This document shows, piece by piece, positions 20,876 through 33,832 of a stretch of DNA of 64,000 bases (position 1 is the stretch's first letter; the number at the start of each line of letters is the position of its first letter). The position numbers were made by a program, and so were the translations under genes. This DNA is from Mycoplasmopsis cynos (GTDB lineage: Bacteria; Bacillota_I; Bacilli_A; Mycoplasmatales; Metamycoplasmataceae). Under the pieces are notes generated by a model. That model ran no database searches. It saw only the letters and a program-made list of their open reading frames with translations, and had not been told where the DNA came from. The DNA is taken from positions 124,001 through 188,000 of the forward strand of contig NZ_LR214986.1 in NCBI RefSeq assembly GCF_900660545.1, given 5' to 3'.

Positions 20876-22201
20876 TTAAGAAACTTTTTTAACTAATTCT
20901 TCAACTAACTTATCAACCGAAAGTTCTGAAGAATTTTTATCAACTTTTTTAGCTGAGATTAATTTTTTATCTTCTTCTGAAAGACCTTCAAATTTTGTTT
21001 TTGCATCATTAATGTGTTTGTTCATTAATGCTCTATCTTGTTCATTTGTTAATGTAGAAGAAGATAATCCGACTCATCCATCTGCATGCCCACCAACAAG
21101 TGAATGTGTCTTTTTAGTTGTTTTGTCTTTATTTGTATCAAGTTTTTGTAATTTAGCTTTTTCTTCATTATTTTCAAAGCCGAATCCAAGAATGACGTCG
21201 TAAACAGATTGTGCTATTTTCTTTTCAACTGAGGTTAAGAATTTACCTCTGCTTGCTTCAAACGCTAGTGCTTGATTAACATCAACTCCTACAATTAATC
21301 TATCTTTATATTTTTCTTGATTCTTTTCATATTCTTCTAAAACTCCACCAGTAGCAGGACCAGCAACCGGATAAATTACTGTTGAGTCAGCATTTATAGC
21401 ATTAAGAATATCTGTTTTTTGTTGTGAAGGTTCAAAATGCGCATTTAATGATAGTTTTCCCTTATGTTTGAATTTTTTACTTGTATTTTCTTCATTGTAT
21501 TTAATAATACCTTTTAATCACCCAGAAATAAAATCAGTTACAGAAGGAATTGGAGCTCCACCGAATGATGTTGCGCTTCTTTTTTCTTGATCATTTGGAT
21601 ATTTTTCAGCAAAGTAACCAGCCATTGCATAGCCAAGTTGTCATGAAGCTTGATTTACATCGAATAATAAACTTACAAAGTTTTTATATCCTTCTGGAAT
21701 TTTTTCATAGTTTAGATCAAAATCAATACCAATTATAAGAATATTTTTTTCTTCCAATTCTTTTTTATTATTTTTAATAAAATCCGAAATTGTCTCAATG
21801 TGAGTAAATCCAGGCAAAATTAAAACATTAGTGCCCTCATCAATTGCGGCTCTATATGCATTTTGATAACTATTCTTAGCTGGTTCTATTGACTTAAATG
21901 AAAAATCTTTTTTATTTTCAACTTGATCATAAATTGCTAATAATGCTTCTCAAGCTGATTGGTTAAATGATTTATCAGTTACATGGCCAGCATCAGTAAC
22001 TAATGTAAAGTTAAGTTTTTTAGTTTTAGCATTTTCCACTAATTGAGGATTTAAAGTTATTTTTGAAACTCTTTCTGCTTTTTTAATGTATGAGTTTACT
22101 CCCGCACTTTTATTGCTTGTATTACCACATGAAACAGCAATAACTGGAAGTATAATTGAACTCATTCCTGCTAATGCAAGTAAGTGTTTTTTTAGTTTCA
22201 T
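20876..22201 (-). CDS. BMP-family substrate-binding lipoprotein
   Basis: The 441-residue lipoprotein has signal peptide MKLKKHLLALAGMSS, lipobox AVSC with Cys25, then the Bmp/Med fold: FTLVTDAGHVTDKSFNQSAW, ILPGFTHIETI, GYAMAGYFAEKYP, SFGGAPIPSVTDFISGW, YPVAGPATGG and VGVDVNQA. These motifs are those of the PnrA/BmpA purine-nucleoside receptors. It is the first gene of the four-gene importer operon and should capture the substrate on the outer membrane face. TGA codons, for example at 21956, are Trp. Nucleoside binding is family knowledge, not shown here. Confidence 0.9.
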
Positions 22202-22788
22202 AGTTCTCCTAATATATTAATATTTGTGTATGTTATTATTTTATAATAATTTACTTTTCTTTATATATTTTTGAAATAATTTTTGATTATTATGGTTATT
22301 ATTTCATTTTTATTTCATAAATTAAATGTTTTTTATGAGCAAGAATTATTTAATATATGTATAGTTTTAGTTTTTTAATGAATATTTATTATTATTTGAT
22401 GTAGACAAAATAACATATCTTTAATTATCAATTAATGACTAAAAATACTAGTTTTTAGGCAAATAAGTTTTTGAATTTTTAAGAAAATTAATAAATTTTT
22501 TTAAAAATTGAAATTTATACTAGACAAAATAAGTTTTTAAAAATTTTGATTAAATAAACAAATTATTATTGTTTTTGACTTAATTATAGGTAAAATTCTG
22601 AAATTTCTAATACTTATATATAGTGCTAAAAGTTTAAAAATTTTTTGTTTTCCTAAAAAAAAAAAAAAAAGTTTTATGAATTTATATTGTTAATTACTTG
22701 TTATAATTTACATACATATAATTATGTTTATAAAATTATATTAATTTATTAAACTTAATATATATGTTAAAAAAATGAAAGGAAGAAT
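22202..22788. promoter_or_regulatory. Divergent control region with poly-A tract upstream of the glucose PTS gene
   Basis: This 587-bp gap separates the importer operon (minus) from ptsG (plus). It holds A16 at 22655-22670, followed by two possible -10 boxes, TATAAT at 22702-22707 (31 nt on) and at 22717-22722 (46 nt on), which bracket the 38-43 nt spacing used at the phase-variable surface genes. AAAGGAAG precedes the ptsG ATG. A 12-bp direct repeat TAGACAAAATAA occurs at 22402 and 22521. No gene was seen. Confidence 0.55.
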
Positions 22789-25452
22789 ATGTTTTCAATA
22801 AAAACAGAAAAATTTTTAAAGTTTTTTAAAGGGAACAAAGAGAAAAAACTTAATAACAGCGACTCTGGTAGATTAAGACGAACTCTCTCAAAGATTTCTG
22901 GTGCATTCTTGCTACCGATTTCAGTTATGTCTATTGCTGGAATGTTTTTAGGTGTTGGTGCTGCTATTGCTGGTATTGACAATTCTAACTTTGGTCTTGT
23001 ATTATTCGGTGATCTTATTAAAGCACTAGGTGAACCTGTTTTTGCTTCATTACCATTATTATTTGCTGTAGCTTTTGTTATAGCATTTACTGATGAAGCT
23101 GGTGTTGCGGTTTTTGCAACTGTTATTGGATATTTGGTCTTTGCATCAGTTCAATCAGTTTTTATATGACCTGAGTATACTTATAGCTTAAAAGATGCTG
23201 ATAGTAGTTCGATTGAAAAACTTAAAGACGCTGCTAATAATGTTAAAGACTTAAAAGTTTTAAATAAAGAACTTGTAGGTTATACTATTTTATTTAAAGC
23301 TGGTGGAAGAAGTCCAGAATCATTAAAACAAGTAGTTGGTTCTACATTAGGTGTGACATCGCTACAAACATCTGTATTTGGTGGTATTGCGGTTGGGTTA
23401 ATTGTTCAATGAATATATAGAAGATTTCACACAATACAATTACCACAATTCATTTCGTTCTTTGGTGGAAAAAGATTTGTTTCACTTGTAACAATTCCTA
23501 CAATGGCGGTTCTTGCTCTTATATTTATTATTTTTTGACCATGAATCGGGATTGTACTAAACTTATTTGGTAACTTATTAAGTAAGGCCCCTCTTGGAGT
23601 TGAATCACTTATTTTTGGTTTTCTAGAAAGATCATTAGTTCCATTTGGACTACATCATGCTTTCTATGCACCATTATGATATTCTGATGCTGGTGGTAAT
23701 GTTAGTGCAAGTGTTAATGATTTTCTTAAAAATTACACAGTTATCAAAGATGCTGCAGAAGCAACAAAATATAATGTAAATTATTTAATTATTGATAGTT
23801 CATTACAAGAATTAATTAATAAGGTAAATGCTGATCCATCTCAATATGTAGGGGATTCTACAGCTGCTTTATCATTATTAAAACTTGACGATACTGTTGA
23901 TTATAAACTTGTGTATTTGAAAGAAGGGAAAAGAATAATTGAAACTTACAAAGTTCCATTATTTGAATTTGTTGCTCATACAGGAGTAAAAATTGGTAGA
24001 TTTACAGATGGTAAATTTGCATTTATGATTTTCGGGTTACCTGCTGCTGGTCTTGCTATGATTTTAGCTGCCCCAAAAGAAAATCGTAAAGTTGCTATTG
24101 GTGCTGTATTTCCTGCTGCACTTACAGCCGCTGTAACTGGTGTTACAGAACCGATTGAATTTACCTTCTTATTCTTAGCTCCATATATGTTTTGAGGATT
24201 CCATGCTGCAATGTGTGCAATATCATTTATGCTTGCAAACATTTTAGGCGTTCATATTCCACAAGCGTTTTCAGGTGGATTCTTAGACTTATTACTATAC
24301 GGAATTATTCCTTTTGCAAAAGGAACAAACTTCTACTTTACATTTGTTGTAGGTATAATTTATGCTCCTATTTACTTTGTTGTATTCTACTTTGTGATTA
24401 AATGAAAAGATTTAGGAACACCAGGTAGAGGTCAAAATCTTAAATTATTTACAAAAGCTGACTATATTAATAGAAATAAAGAATTAAATTCATCTTCAAA
24501 TGAATCATCAGATAGTGAATTTAAAAATATTGATCATCAAGCTTTAGCGATTGTTCAAGGATTAGGTGGAACAAATAATATTTCAGCATACAATAACTGT
24601 GCTTCAAGACTAAGATATGATGTTAGAGATTTATCACTAGTTAATGAAAGAATTTTAAAAGAAGCTGGTGCATATGGAATTAAATTTGAAGGTGAAACTC
24701 ATGTTCAAATTATTATTGGTCCAGCGGCTGAACAATTAAATGCAATGATTAAATCTCAAAGAGAATTAATTGCTAAATATGAAATGAAATCTCAATCATT
24801 AACCGAGCAATCACTTGAAAGTAATTTGAACCAAGAAATGGCTCAAGATTCTAGAGAAAATGTGCAAAGTTTAAATATGGAACAAGCACAAATGACTGAA
24901 TCAATGAAAAATTCAATGGAAGTTAGCGAAACATCTGAAGAAATTAAAGAAACCTTTGCTCCAATGGAAGAAATTATTGATAAAAAACCGATTAAAGTTC
25001 AAACCGCTGCTGTCGGTGAAATAAAAAATCTTGAAGAATTAAGCGATGGTGTATTTTCAGCAAAAATTATGGGAAATGGTTTTGCTGTTAAGTTCAATTC
25101 AAAAATTATTGGTAATGTTTATTCACCTGTTTCTGGTGTTATATCAATGGTATTTCCATCAAAACATGCATATGGAATTAAGACTAAAGATGGTGCTGAA
25201 TTATTAGTTCATATTGGGATTGATACTGTTAAACTTAATGGTGAAGGATTTAAGAATTTTGTTGAAAAAGGTTCAAAAGTTAAAGCAGGTGATAAATTAG
25301 CTCAAGTTGATTTAAAACTTCTTAAAAGTAAGAAAATTGTTTCTGATGTTGTTGTTATTGTTTTAAAAGAAGGAACAAAAAATGACTTCACTTTTGAAGA
25401 AAATAAAAACAAGGTATTAACAAAATCTGAATTAGTAGGAAAGATTAGATAA
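22789..25452 (+). CDS. ptsG: Glucose-type PTS enzyme IICBA
   Basis: The 887-residue enzyme brings in and phosphorylates a hexose. The order is IIC (about 25-550, with SGAFLLPISVMSIAGMFLG, LVPFGLHHAFYAP and FPAALTAAVTGVTEPIEFTF), IIB (about 575-660, phospho-site Cys604 in NNCASRLRY), a Gln/Met/Ser-rich linker, and IIA (about 740-887, with VYSPVSGVI and the active His808 in LLVHIGID). An insertion of about 110 residues in IIC (about 297-395) carries charged sequence. TGA codons (for example 23167, 24193, 24403) are Trp. Glucose is the likely sugar by similarity; glucosamine or another hexose cannot be excluded. Energy comes from PEP through enzyme I and HPr, not in this window. Confidence 0.93.
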
Positions 25453-25469
25453 TAATTTAATGATTATTT

Positions 25470-25507
25470 AACAAAAAAATAGCTATTAATTTAGCTATTT
25501 TTTTGTT
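25470..25507. terminator. Bidirectional terminator between ptsG and the ABC exporter
   Basis: AACAAAAAAATAGCTA pairs with TAGCTATTTTTTTGTT around a six-base loop; it spans the end of the convergent exporter gene. Confidence 0.85.
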
Positions 25508-27443
25508 AAATTTTTTCAAATTGAGATTTATATAAATTATAGTAGAACCCCTTTTGTTCTAATAATGAATTATGAGTTCCTTGTTCAATAATTTTTCCAT
25601 CATTAACAACAATAATCAAATCTGCATTTTTAATAGTGCTTAAACGATGCGCAATAATAAATGCAGTTTTATACTCCATTAAGTGAAGCATTGCCTTTTG
25701 AACAATTCTTTCTGTGCTTGAATCAATATTAGATGTAGCTTCATCAAGAATTAAAATATTTCTATTTGATAAAATTGCTCTTGTTAAAGAAAGAAGTTGC
25801 TTTTCTCCTTGTGAAAGATTTGAACCATTATTTTCTATCATAGTTTGATAAGATTTTTCCATTCCAAGAATAAAATCATGAGCTTTTGTCAATTGTGCAG
25901 CATACTCGATTTGATTAAATGTTGCATCTGGATTAGACATTTTTAGGTTATCAATGATTGTATCATTAAATAAAAATGAATCTTGCAATACTATTGTCAT
26001 TATATCTCTAAGACAATTTGTGTCTATTTCATTAAGTTCAAAACCATCGATTTTAATACTTCCTTTATTGTATTGGTAATACTTAGTAATAAGATTAACG
26101 ATTGTGGTTTTTCCAGCGCCAGTTGGGCCGACAATTGCGATTTTTTGACCTTGAAACACTGAAAAACTAGCATTATTAAGTTGGTATTTATGTGATTTTT
26201 CATTGTATTTAAAATATACATTTTTAAATTCTATATTACCCTTAATTGACTTAAATTTATATTTTTTAGTTTCTAAATCAAAATATTTTCAAACAAAAAA
26301 ACTTAGGGGATTATTTTCTTTTGTTTCTTTAAAATAATTTAATTTTTCATCATAAATAACTCTTGCGATTTTTATATGTTGATCAGGAATAACAGGTTCA
26401 ACTTCATTTAAAATTTTAGCCACCCTAGTGGTTGAAGCAACTCCAACTTGCGCATTAAATATCACACCTAAAGCATTTTGAAAGGGACCTAAGAAATTTC
26501 AATTTAAGGCAATATATGCAATGATTACACCAGGCGTGAATATGTTAGTTGAAGCACCTAAAATATTTGTTATTCCTCATGTTGTTTGATTTTGCAAATA
26601 AAATAATGCAGCGATAGCAGTTATAATTAAAATTATAATGTTGGACATAACTGAGAAAATAGTATCAAAGCTTTTGGTGATTAAATCACTTTTAAACGCG
26701 GTGTTTCTAATTTGCTTGGTGATAATTTTTAAATCCTCGAGCATCTTGTCTTGTTGTTCAAATGCATTAGTAACTTTTGTGTTTGAAAGACTTTCTTCAA
26801 TAAATGCATTTAAACGTCCAAAAGCATTTTGAACATAGATGAAATAAGGTTGAGATTTTTTGATTAATATAATAATAGCAATGAACATTATTAATGAAAT
26901 TGGAATTACAATTAATGTTAATTTAGTAGAAACTAAAAACATAATAATAATTGAAATGAAAATATTTATTAGTGCATTAACTATTGATGATAATACTAAG
27001 TTTAATGATAGAGCAATATTAGTCACATCAAGCATTAGAGTAGAAATTATATCACCAGCTTTGTTTTGATCATAAAATGAAATTCTTAGTCTTAGAATTT
27101 TAGCTACTAATTCTTTTCTAATATTATCAGCAGTTCCAAAACTAACCTTAACAAATAAACACACTTCTAAATACCTAAAAATTCCATAAACTATAAAACA
27201 AAGTAACAATATACTTAAGTAAATGAAAAATTTTGTACTTTGGAATTGGGTTATAGATGTGGTCTTTAGTGGCTCAAAAAATATAGTAATAATTGAGCCA
27301 ATTAATAAGCTACCAACTATGTACGCAATAGTGTTAATGAATGAAAATGTAGATGCAAGAAATATTGTTTTTTTGAAAACTTTTGTAAATGAGAACAATA
27401 ATTTAATAGTTTTTCATGTTGAAAATTTTTGAGTCTTTTCCAT
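25506..27443 (-). CDS. ABC exporter half-transporter, catalytically intact subunit
   Basis: This 645-residue fusion has an exporter membrane domain (about 1-330, six hydrophobic segments) and a C-terminal ATPase: Walker A GPTGAGKTT, Q-loop VLQDSFLF, signature LSQGEKQLL, Walker B ILILDEATSNID and switch IIAHRLST. The catalytic Glu and switch His are in place. It is the second gene of a pair; its ATG follows the first gene's stop by 8 nt with AAGGAG overlapping that stop. The start at 27441-27443 adds 15 residues to the first in-frame ATG and has that ribosome site. It should form a heterodimer with the upstream subunit, exporting lipids, peptides or drugs; substrate unknown. Confidence 0.92.
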
Positions 27444-27451
27444 AATTCTCC

Positions 27452-29242
27452 TTATTGTTCTAATTGATTTTGATATACATCTTGATATCATTCACATGAA
27501 TTTAATAACTCATCATGAGTTCCGTAAGCAATAATTTTTCCATTATCTAAAACTATTATTTTATCTGCATGTCTAATTGAATTTATCTTTTGTGAAATTA
27601 TAATTGTAGTGCAATTATAATTCTCTTTTATGTTTAATAAAACTTTTCTAGCTGTAATGTTATCTAATGCGCTGGTTGTATCATCTAAGATTAAAACTTT
27701 CGGATTAGCTAATAAAGTTCTAGCAATTGCAAGACGTTGTTTTTGCCCACCTGAAAGATTTTTTCCGCGCTGTTCTATTTTATGCTCAAGTTTATCATTA
27801 AAACTATTTACAAATTCAGAAGCGCAGGCAGTATCTAAAGCATCGTAAATATCATTATCAGTAGCATCTTTATTAGCAAACAATAAATTACTTTTTATAG
27901 TACCGGAAAATAATAAAGCATCTTGATAAATTATTCCAATATTTTGATGTAAACTTTTTGAGTTTATTTTCGATACTTCATAATTATTTATTTTTATATT
28001 ACCTGTACTATATTTCATGTTGTTAATTAAAAGATTAGCTATGGTTGATTTACCTGAACCAGTGGGACCAATAATTCCAAGAGTTTTACCATTTGGGACA
28101 TAAAAATTAATATTTTCTAGAGCATAATGTTCGGAATTTTTATAATATTTAAACGAAAAATCTTTAAATTCAATTGGATAATTTGAGATATTTTTTTCAA
28201 GTAATAAGCCATCTTTAACTCTAAGATTTTCGTATTTAGCATTTAAAATTTCCATAATTCTTTTTGAGGAAACTCTTGCTCGAAACATAGTTCCTACAAA
28301 TTGACTAAATAGTCCAACACCAAGACCAATGAAGAATTCAAATTCAATAAAGGTATTAATTTTTGCAATTAATTGTCCAACATCTTGGTTCGGATTATCA
28401 GTTAATAATTTATATGCACCAATATAAATTAAAACAATTATTAAGTTGATAGCGAAGAAGAAAAAAGGGTTACTTAATGAAAAATAATTAAAAATTGTTA
28501 TCCCGTTTTTGCTTCATTCTTTATTTGTATTTTTAAATTTATTAAATTGATGTTTTTGTAGGTTATAAGCTTTTATAAATCTTGCACCAAGGATTATTTC
28601 GCTAACAGACTTAGTATTTTGATCAACTATTTTTCTACTTTTTACAATATGTGGCATAACCTTTTTAAGAATAAAAATTAATAATCCAATTAATAATGGC
28701 ACTATTGCAACAATAGTTCAAGTCAAAGTAACATCGGTTAAAAATGCGAAAATTAGACCAACAAAAATAAATAAAGGAGCCTTTATTAACGAAGTTGTTG
28801 CACCAACGAGAAAATCTCAAAAAGTTCCCACATCGTCATTGATACGTGTCATTAAACTTTCAATTGTATAATGAGATATATCTTTTAAACTTAACTTTTG
28901 ATACTTGGTATAGAGTGTATTTCTATAGAAATTGGAAGCATTTTCACCAGCTCAAACAATTACTAGAGTACTTAAAATGGAGGTAATAGCACTAAGAATA
29001 ATTAGAACTATAGTAATGATGATTAAAAAAGTTAATGTATTTGCGAAGTTGTTTGATTCATAAATTATGTTTTTAAAAATATGAACTTGATATTTTGTAT
29101 TTTGATTAATCAGCAAAGGCAAAAATTGCGAAATAAAGATTGGAATTAAGAATGAAAAGCCCACATTAGTAAGTAAGACTAAAACACCAAATAAAAAGTA
29201 TAATTTTATCTTTTTTGGAAGTATTTTAAACATCTTAATCAT
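27452..29242 (-). CDS. ABC exporter half-transporter, degenerate-site subunit
   Basis: The 596-residue product has an exporter membrane domain (about 10-320) and an ATPase with Walker A GPTGSGKST, Q-loop IYQDALLF, signature LSGGQKQRL, Walker B VLILDDTTSALD and switch region IIISQKINSI. Two key positions are altered: the catalytic Glu after Walker B is Asp, and the switch His is Gln. That is the pattern of the regulatory half in asymmetric heterodimeric exporters (TM287/288 type). AAGAAGG precedes the ATG. TGA codons (28967, 28511 and 27488 regions) are Trp. First gene of the pair, preceded by a leader with two strong inverted repeats. Confidence 0.9.
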
Positions 29243-29266
29243 AAGTCCTTCTTTCTTAATTTTAAA

Positions 29267-29396
29267 ATTAAATATAAATAAGAAGCTATCTTATTTATAT
29301 TTAATTCATTTTGTAACTTTTAATTAAGATTTTTATCTTTTTTGAGAAAAATAAAATAATTTTAAATAAATTTTTGGTCAAAAAAGATAAAAATCT
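29267..29396 (-). repeat. Two large inverted repeats in the ABC exporter leader
   Basis: One perfect 17-bp inverted repeat (29267-29283 with 29289-29305, 5-nt loop) and one perfect 19-bp inverted repeat (29327-29345 with 29378-29396, 32-nt loop) lie between the exporter start and the tRNA gene. No gene ends here on the plus strand, so they are not ordinary terminators for a neighbour. Attenuator or operator function is possible but not shown. Confidence 0.6.
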
Positions 29397-29498
29397 CATT
29401 TAAATATAAATAATTTAATATTTTCTTATTTAATATATAAAATTATAAACATTTATTAAATTAATAGTAAGGGATTTTATAAAAAAAGTATAAAAAAA

Positions 29499-29575
29499 TG
29501 GCGATCACGAGAGGATTCGAACCTCCGACCACAAGCTTAGAAGGCTCGTGCTCTATCCAGCTGAGCTACGCGACC
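29499..29575 (-). tRNA. tRNA-Arg (anticodon TCT)
   Basis: On the minus strand the cloverleaf reads: acceptor GGTCGCG with CGTGATC, D-stem GCTC/GAGC, anticodon stem CGAGC/GCTTG with loop CTTCTAA (anticodon TCT, reading AGA/AGG), T-arm GGAGG-TTCGAAT-CCTCT, discriminator G and an encoded CCA. Length is 77 nt. Some G-T pairs occur in the acceptor, normal for mollicute tRNAs. Confidence 0.95.
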
Positions 29576-29644
29576 ACACGTAATATATTTTAACATAATT
29601 GATATAAAAAACTAAAAAATTCAATATAATTTTTTTATTACTGA

Positions 29645-30784
<1,140 letters not shown>

Positions 30785-30791
30785 GAGTATT

Positions 30792-33404
30792 ATGAATTCA
30801 AAATTAATTAGAGAAAAATGATTAAAATTTTTCGAAACAAAACAACATTTTATAGTTCCATCAAAAAGTTTAATTCCACAAAATGATCCCTCATTATTGT
30901 GAATTAATAGTGGTGTTGCAACGTTGAAAGATTATTTTTCAGGTAAAAAAGTTCCGCCCGCAAGAAGATTAACAAACTCTCAAAAGGTAATTAGAACAAA
31001 TGATATTGAAAACGTTGGAGTTACTGCAAGACATCATACATTTTTTGAAATGCTTGGAAATTTTTCAATTGGCGATTATTTTAAAAAAGAAGCTATTGAG
31101 TTTGCGACTGAGTTCTTATTAGATGTTCTTAAATTAGAAAAGGATAAACTCTATTTTACTTATTATAAGGAAGATTTAGAAACTAAAAACTATTGAATTA
31201 AGCACGGATTTGATGAATCTCATATGATACCCGGTGATAAAGATACTAACTTTTGAGAAGTAGGTTCTGGACCTTGTGGACCGAATACAGAAATTTTTTA
31301 TGATCGGGGACCAAAATATGATAAAAGAGGAATAGAACTTCTAAAAAATGATATTGAAAATGATCGTTATATTGAAATTTGAAACATTGTTTTTTCAACT
31401 TTTAACTCAGATGGTGAAGGTAATTATACTGAATTAAAACAAAAAAACATTGATACTGGAGCTGGATTTGAAAGAATTGTTTCAATTTTGCAAGATGCTC
31501 CAACAAATTTTGATACTGATTTATTTTTACCAATTATCAATCAAATTGAAAAATATACTAAATATAGATATCAAACTGAAAATTACTTTATTAAGGATAA
31601 AGAACAAACTCAGATTAATACAAATTTTAAAATTATTGCTGACCATATGAGAACTGTGGTAAACGCAGTTGCTGATGGTGCTAGACCTTCAAATGTTGGT
31701 CGAGGATATATTATTAGAAGGCTTATTAGACGTAGTTTGTATGTTTGCATGCTATTAGATATTAAAGAACCAATTTTACATAAACTTGTTGAAATAGTAA
31801 AAGAAACCTTGCCATATGAATATAAAACAGATGAAATAGTCAATGTTATCATTGATGAAGAAGAAGCATTTTCAAAAACTGTTGAAAATGGAAGACAATT
31901 GCTTAATGAACATATAAAAGATGGCCAAGAAGTTTTTGATGGAAGATTAGCATTTAAACTCTTTGAAACATATGGTTTTCCAATTGAATTGACTGCTGAA
32001 ATTTTAGCGCAAAAAAATATTAAAATTGATTATCAAGCTTATACCGAAGCAAAAGAAAAACATGCTCAAGCAAGCAAAGGAAATAAGATTTCTGGAATGG
32101 ATAAAGTTATTAATTCTTTAGCGATTATAAAACAAAAAGTAGATCAATTTGTTGGTTATGAATATTTAACTTACAGAAGCAAGATTTTATATTTATTAGA
32201 TACTGAAAATGAAATTAATTCAAATAAAGGAATATCATATTTAATTCTTGATAAGACCCCATTTTATGCTACTAGCGGCGGTCAAAAGCATGATCGTGGA
32301 TATATATTGCAAAATGATCAAAAATTAATTATTTTAGATGTTTTTAAAGATAAATTCGGGAATCATATACATAAAGTTGAGGGAATAGTTATTAAAGATC
32401 AAGAAGTTGAATGTTTCGTTGATCCAAAAATTAGATTAGGACTTGAAAGAAACCATTCAGGAACCCACTTACTATTTTGTGCCTTAAGAAAAGTGTTAGG
32501 TAACCAAATTAAACAACTTGGAAGTGATAATAATGAAGAACGTCTAACATTTGACTTTCCTGCTGATTCAAGACCAACTGATGCACAAATAAAGGAAATT
32601 GAACAATTAGTTAGAAAATACATTACCTTAGATGCTTATAGACATTATTTGATAATGACAACAGATGAGGCAAAAAAAATGGGCGCAATTATGACCTTAG
32701 AAGAGGCTGAATATATGGATCCAAAAGCAGTTAGAATTGTTAAATTTGATGATATTACATCAGATTTATGCGGAGGAACCCATTTATCTCATACTGCAAA
32801 GTTAGAAAATTTTAAAATTACAAATGTTGAGAAGAAAGCAGCGGGTATATTTAGAATCAGGGCTATTTCTTCAAAGGAATTGGTTGATCAATATTTAGAT
32901 GAAGAAATTGATAAATTATTGATAGAATTAGAAAAATTAATTCTTCGTAATCAAAAAATTAATCCTGAATATAATTTTGAGTATTTGTTACCAGAAGATA
33001 AGGAAAAGAGTATAGAAATTTTAAAAAGCAGTTTAGAATTAATTAGAAAGGACTTTATTAAATTTACTAAGGAAAAAGAGAGTTCATTTGAATTTAATTA
33101 TCAAAATATTGAATTTTTGGACATAAAAGATCATAAGGTTTATTATAAGAATGATTTACCAAAAGAAAATATTAAAACAATCGCTTCCACATTAAGAGAA
33201 AAATATCCAAATGTTATTATAATTTTAACAAGCACTAATCCTAATCCAATGTTAGTAGTTGCTTCAAAAAATCTTAATTCAAATTTAATTGCACAACAAA
33301 TTTATCATAAATTTAATGGTAAAGGCGGAGGGAATGCTATTTTATCAATGGGAAAAATTGAACAAAATAATATTTTCGACTTTATCATAAATGAGTTAAA
33401 ATGA
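30792..33404 (+). CDS. alaS: Alanyl-tRNA synthetase
   Basis: The 870-residue class II synthetase has the catalytic domain ([32 protein letters not shown]), RNA-binding segment [19 protein letters not shown], the editing domain with NHSGTHLLF and the metal site CGGTHLSHT, and a C-Ala tail with [16 protein letters not shown] precedes ATG 30792, 7 nt after the mnmA stop. Its last codons overlap ruvX by ATGA. TGA codons in the first 230 residues are Trp. Editing and catalytic sites both look intact. Confidence 0.96.
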
Positions 33405-33832
33405 GAAAACTAGCATTAGATATTGGTGCTGCTTCTTGTGGGTTTGCTATAACTGATGAGCAAGAAATTATTAGTAGTTCATTAATTAATTTAAAATTTC
33501 CTGAAAATGATTTTGAACGAATTTATGATCAAATTAAAATATATTTAAGTGAATACAAAATTGATGGTTTAGTAATTGGCTATCCACTTAAAATTGATGG
33601 TTCAAAGAGTTCAACAACTTTAATGGTCGAAGAAGTAACTGAAAGAATTAAGGAAATATTTAATTTACCAATTTTATTTGTTAATGAACAATACTCTACT
33701 AAAAAAGCTCATGAAGTAATGATTAGTGCTGGTTTATCTAGGCAAAAACGCAAGGACAAAAAAGACAAAATAGCAGCACAAGTTATTTTGCAAGATTATT
33801 TAGAATACTATAAAAATAGATGGGATAAATAA
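33401..33832 (+). CDS. ruvX: RuvX/YqgF-family putative pre-16S rRNA nuclease
   Basis: The 143-residue product has the RNase H-like fold signature: LALDIGAASCGFAITD with the first acidic residue, LVIGYPLKIDGS, and FVNEQYSTKKAHE with Glu, then a late Lys/Asp-rich helix. The family (YqgF) trims the 5' end of 16S rRNA and was first proposed as a Holliday-junction resolvase. The usual GLKRIGVA loop is altered to GAASCGFA. It overlaps alaS (ATGA) and the next gene (TAATG), so translation is coupled. Confidence 0.88.
   Translation: MRKLALDIGAASCGFAITDEQEIISSSLINLKFPENDFERIYDQIKIYLSEYKIDGLVIGYPLKIDGSKSSTTLMVEEVTERIKEIFNLPILFVNEQYSTKKAHEVMISAGLSRQKRKDKKDKIAAQVILQDYLEYYKNRWDK

Noticed and set aside
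15974-22201. Importer genes looking like many broken pieces
   Set aside because: All breaks are TGA codons at positions where Trp fits; under code 4 the four genes are continuous.
22402-22532. 12-bp direct repeat TAGACAAAATAA before ptsG as an operator pair
   Set aside because: The two copies are about 120 nt apart in very AT-rich DNA and lie far from the promoter; chance is hard to exclude.
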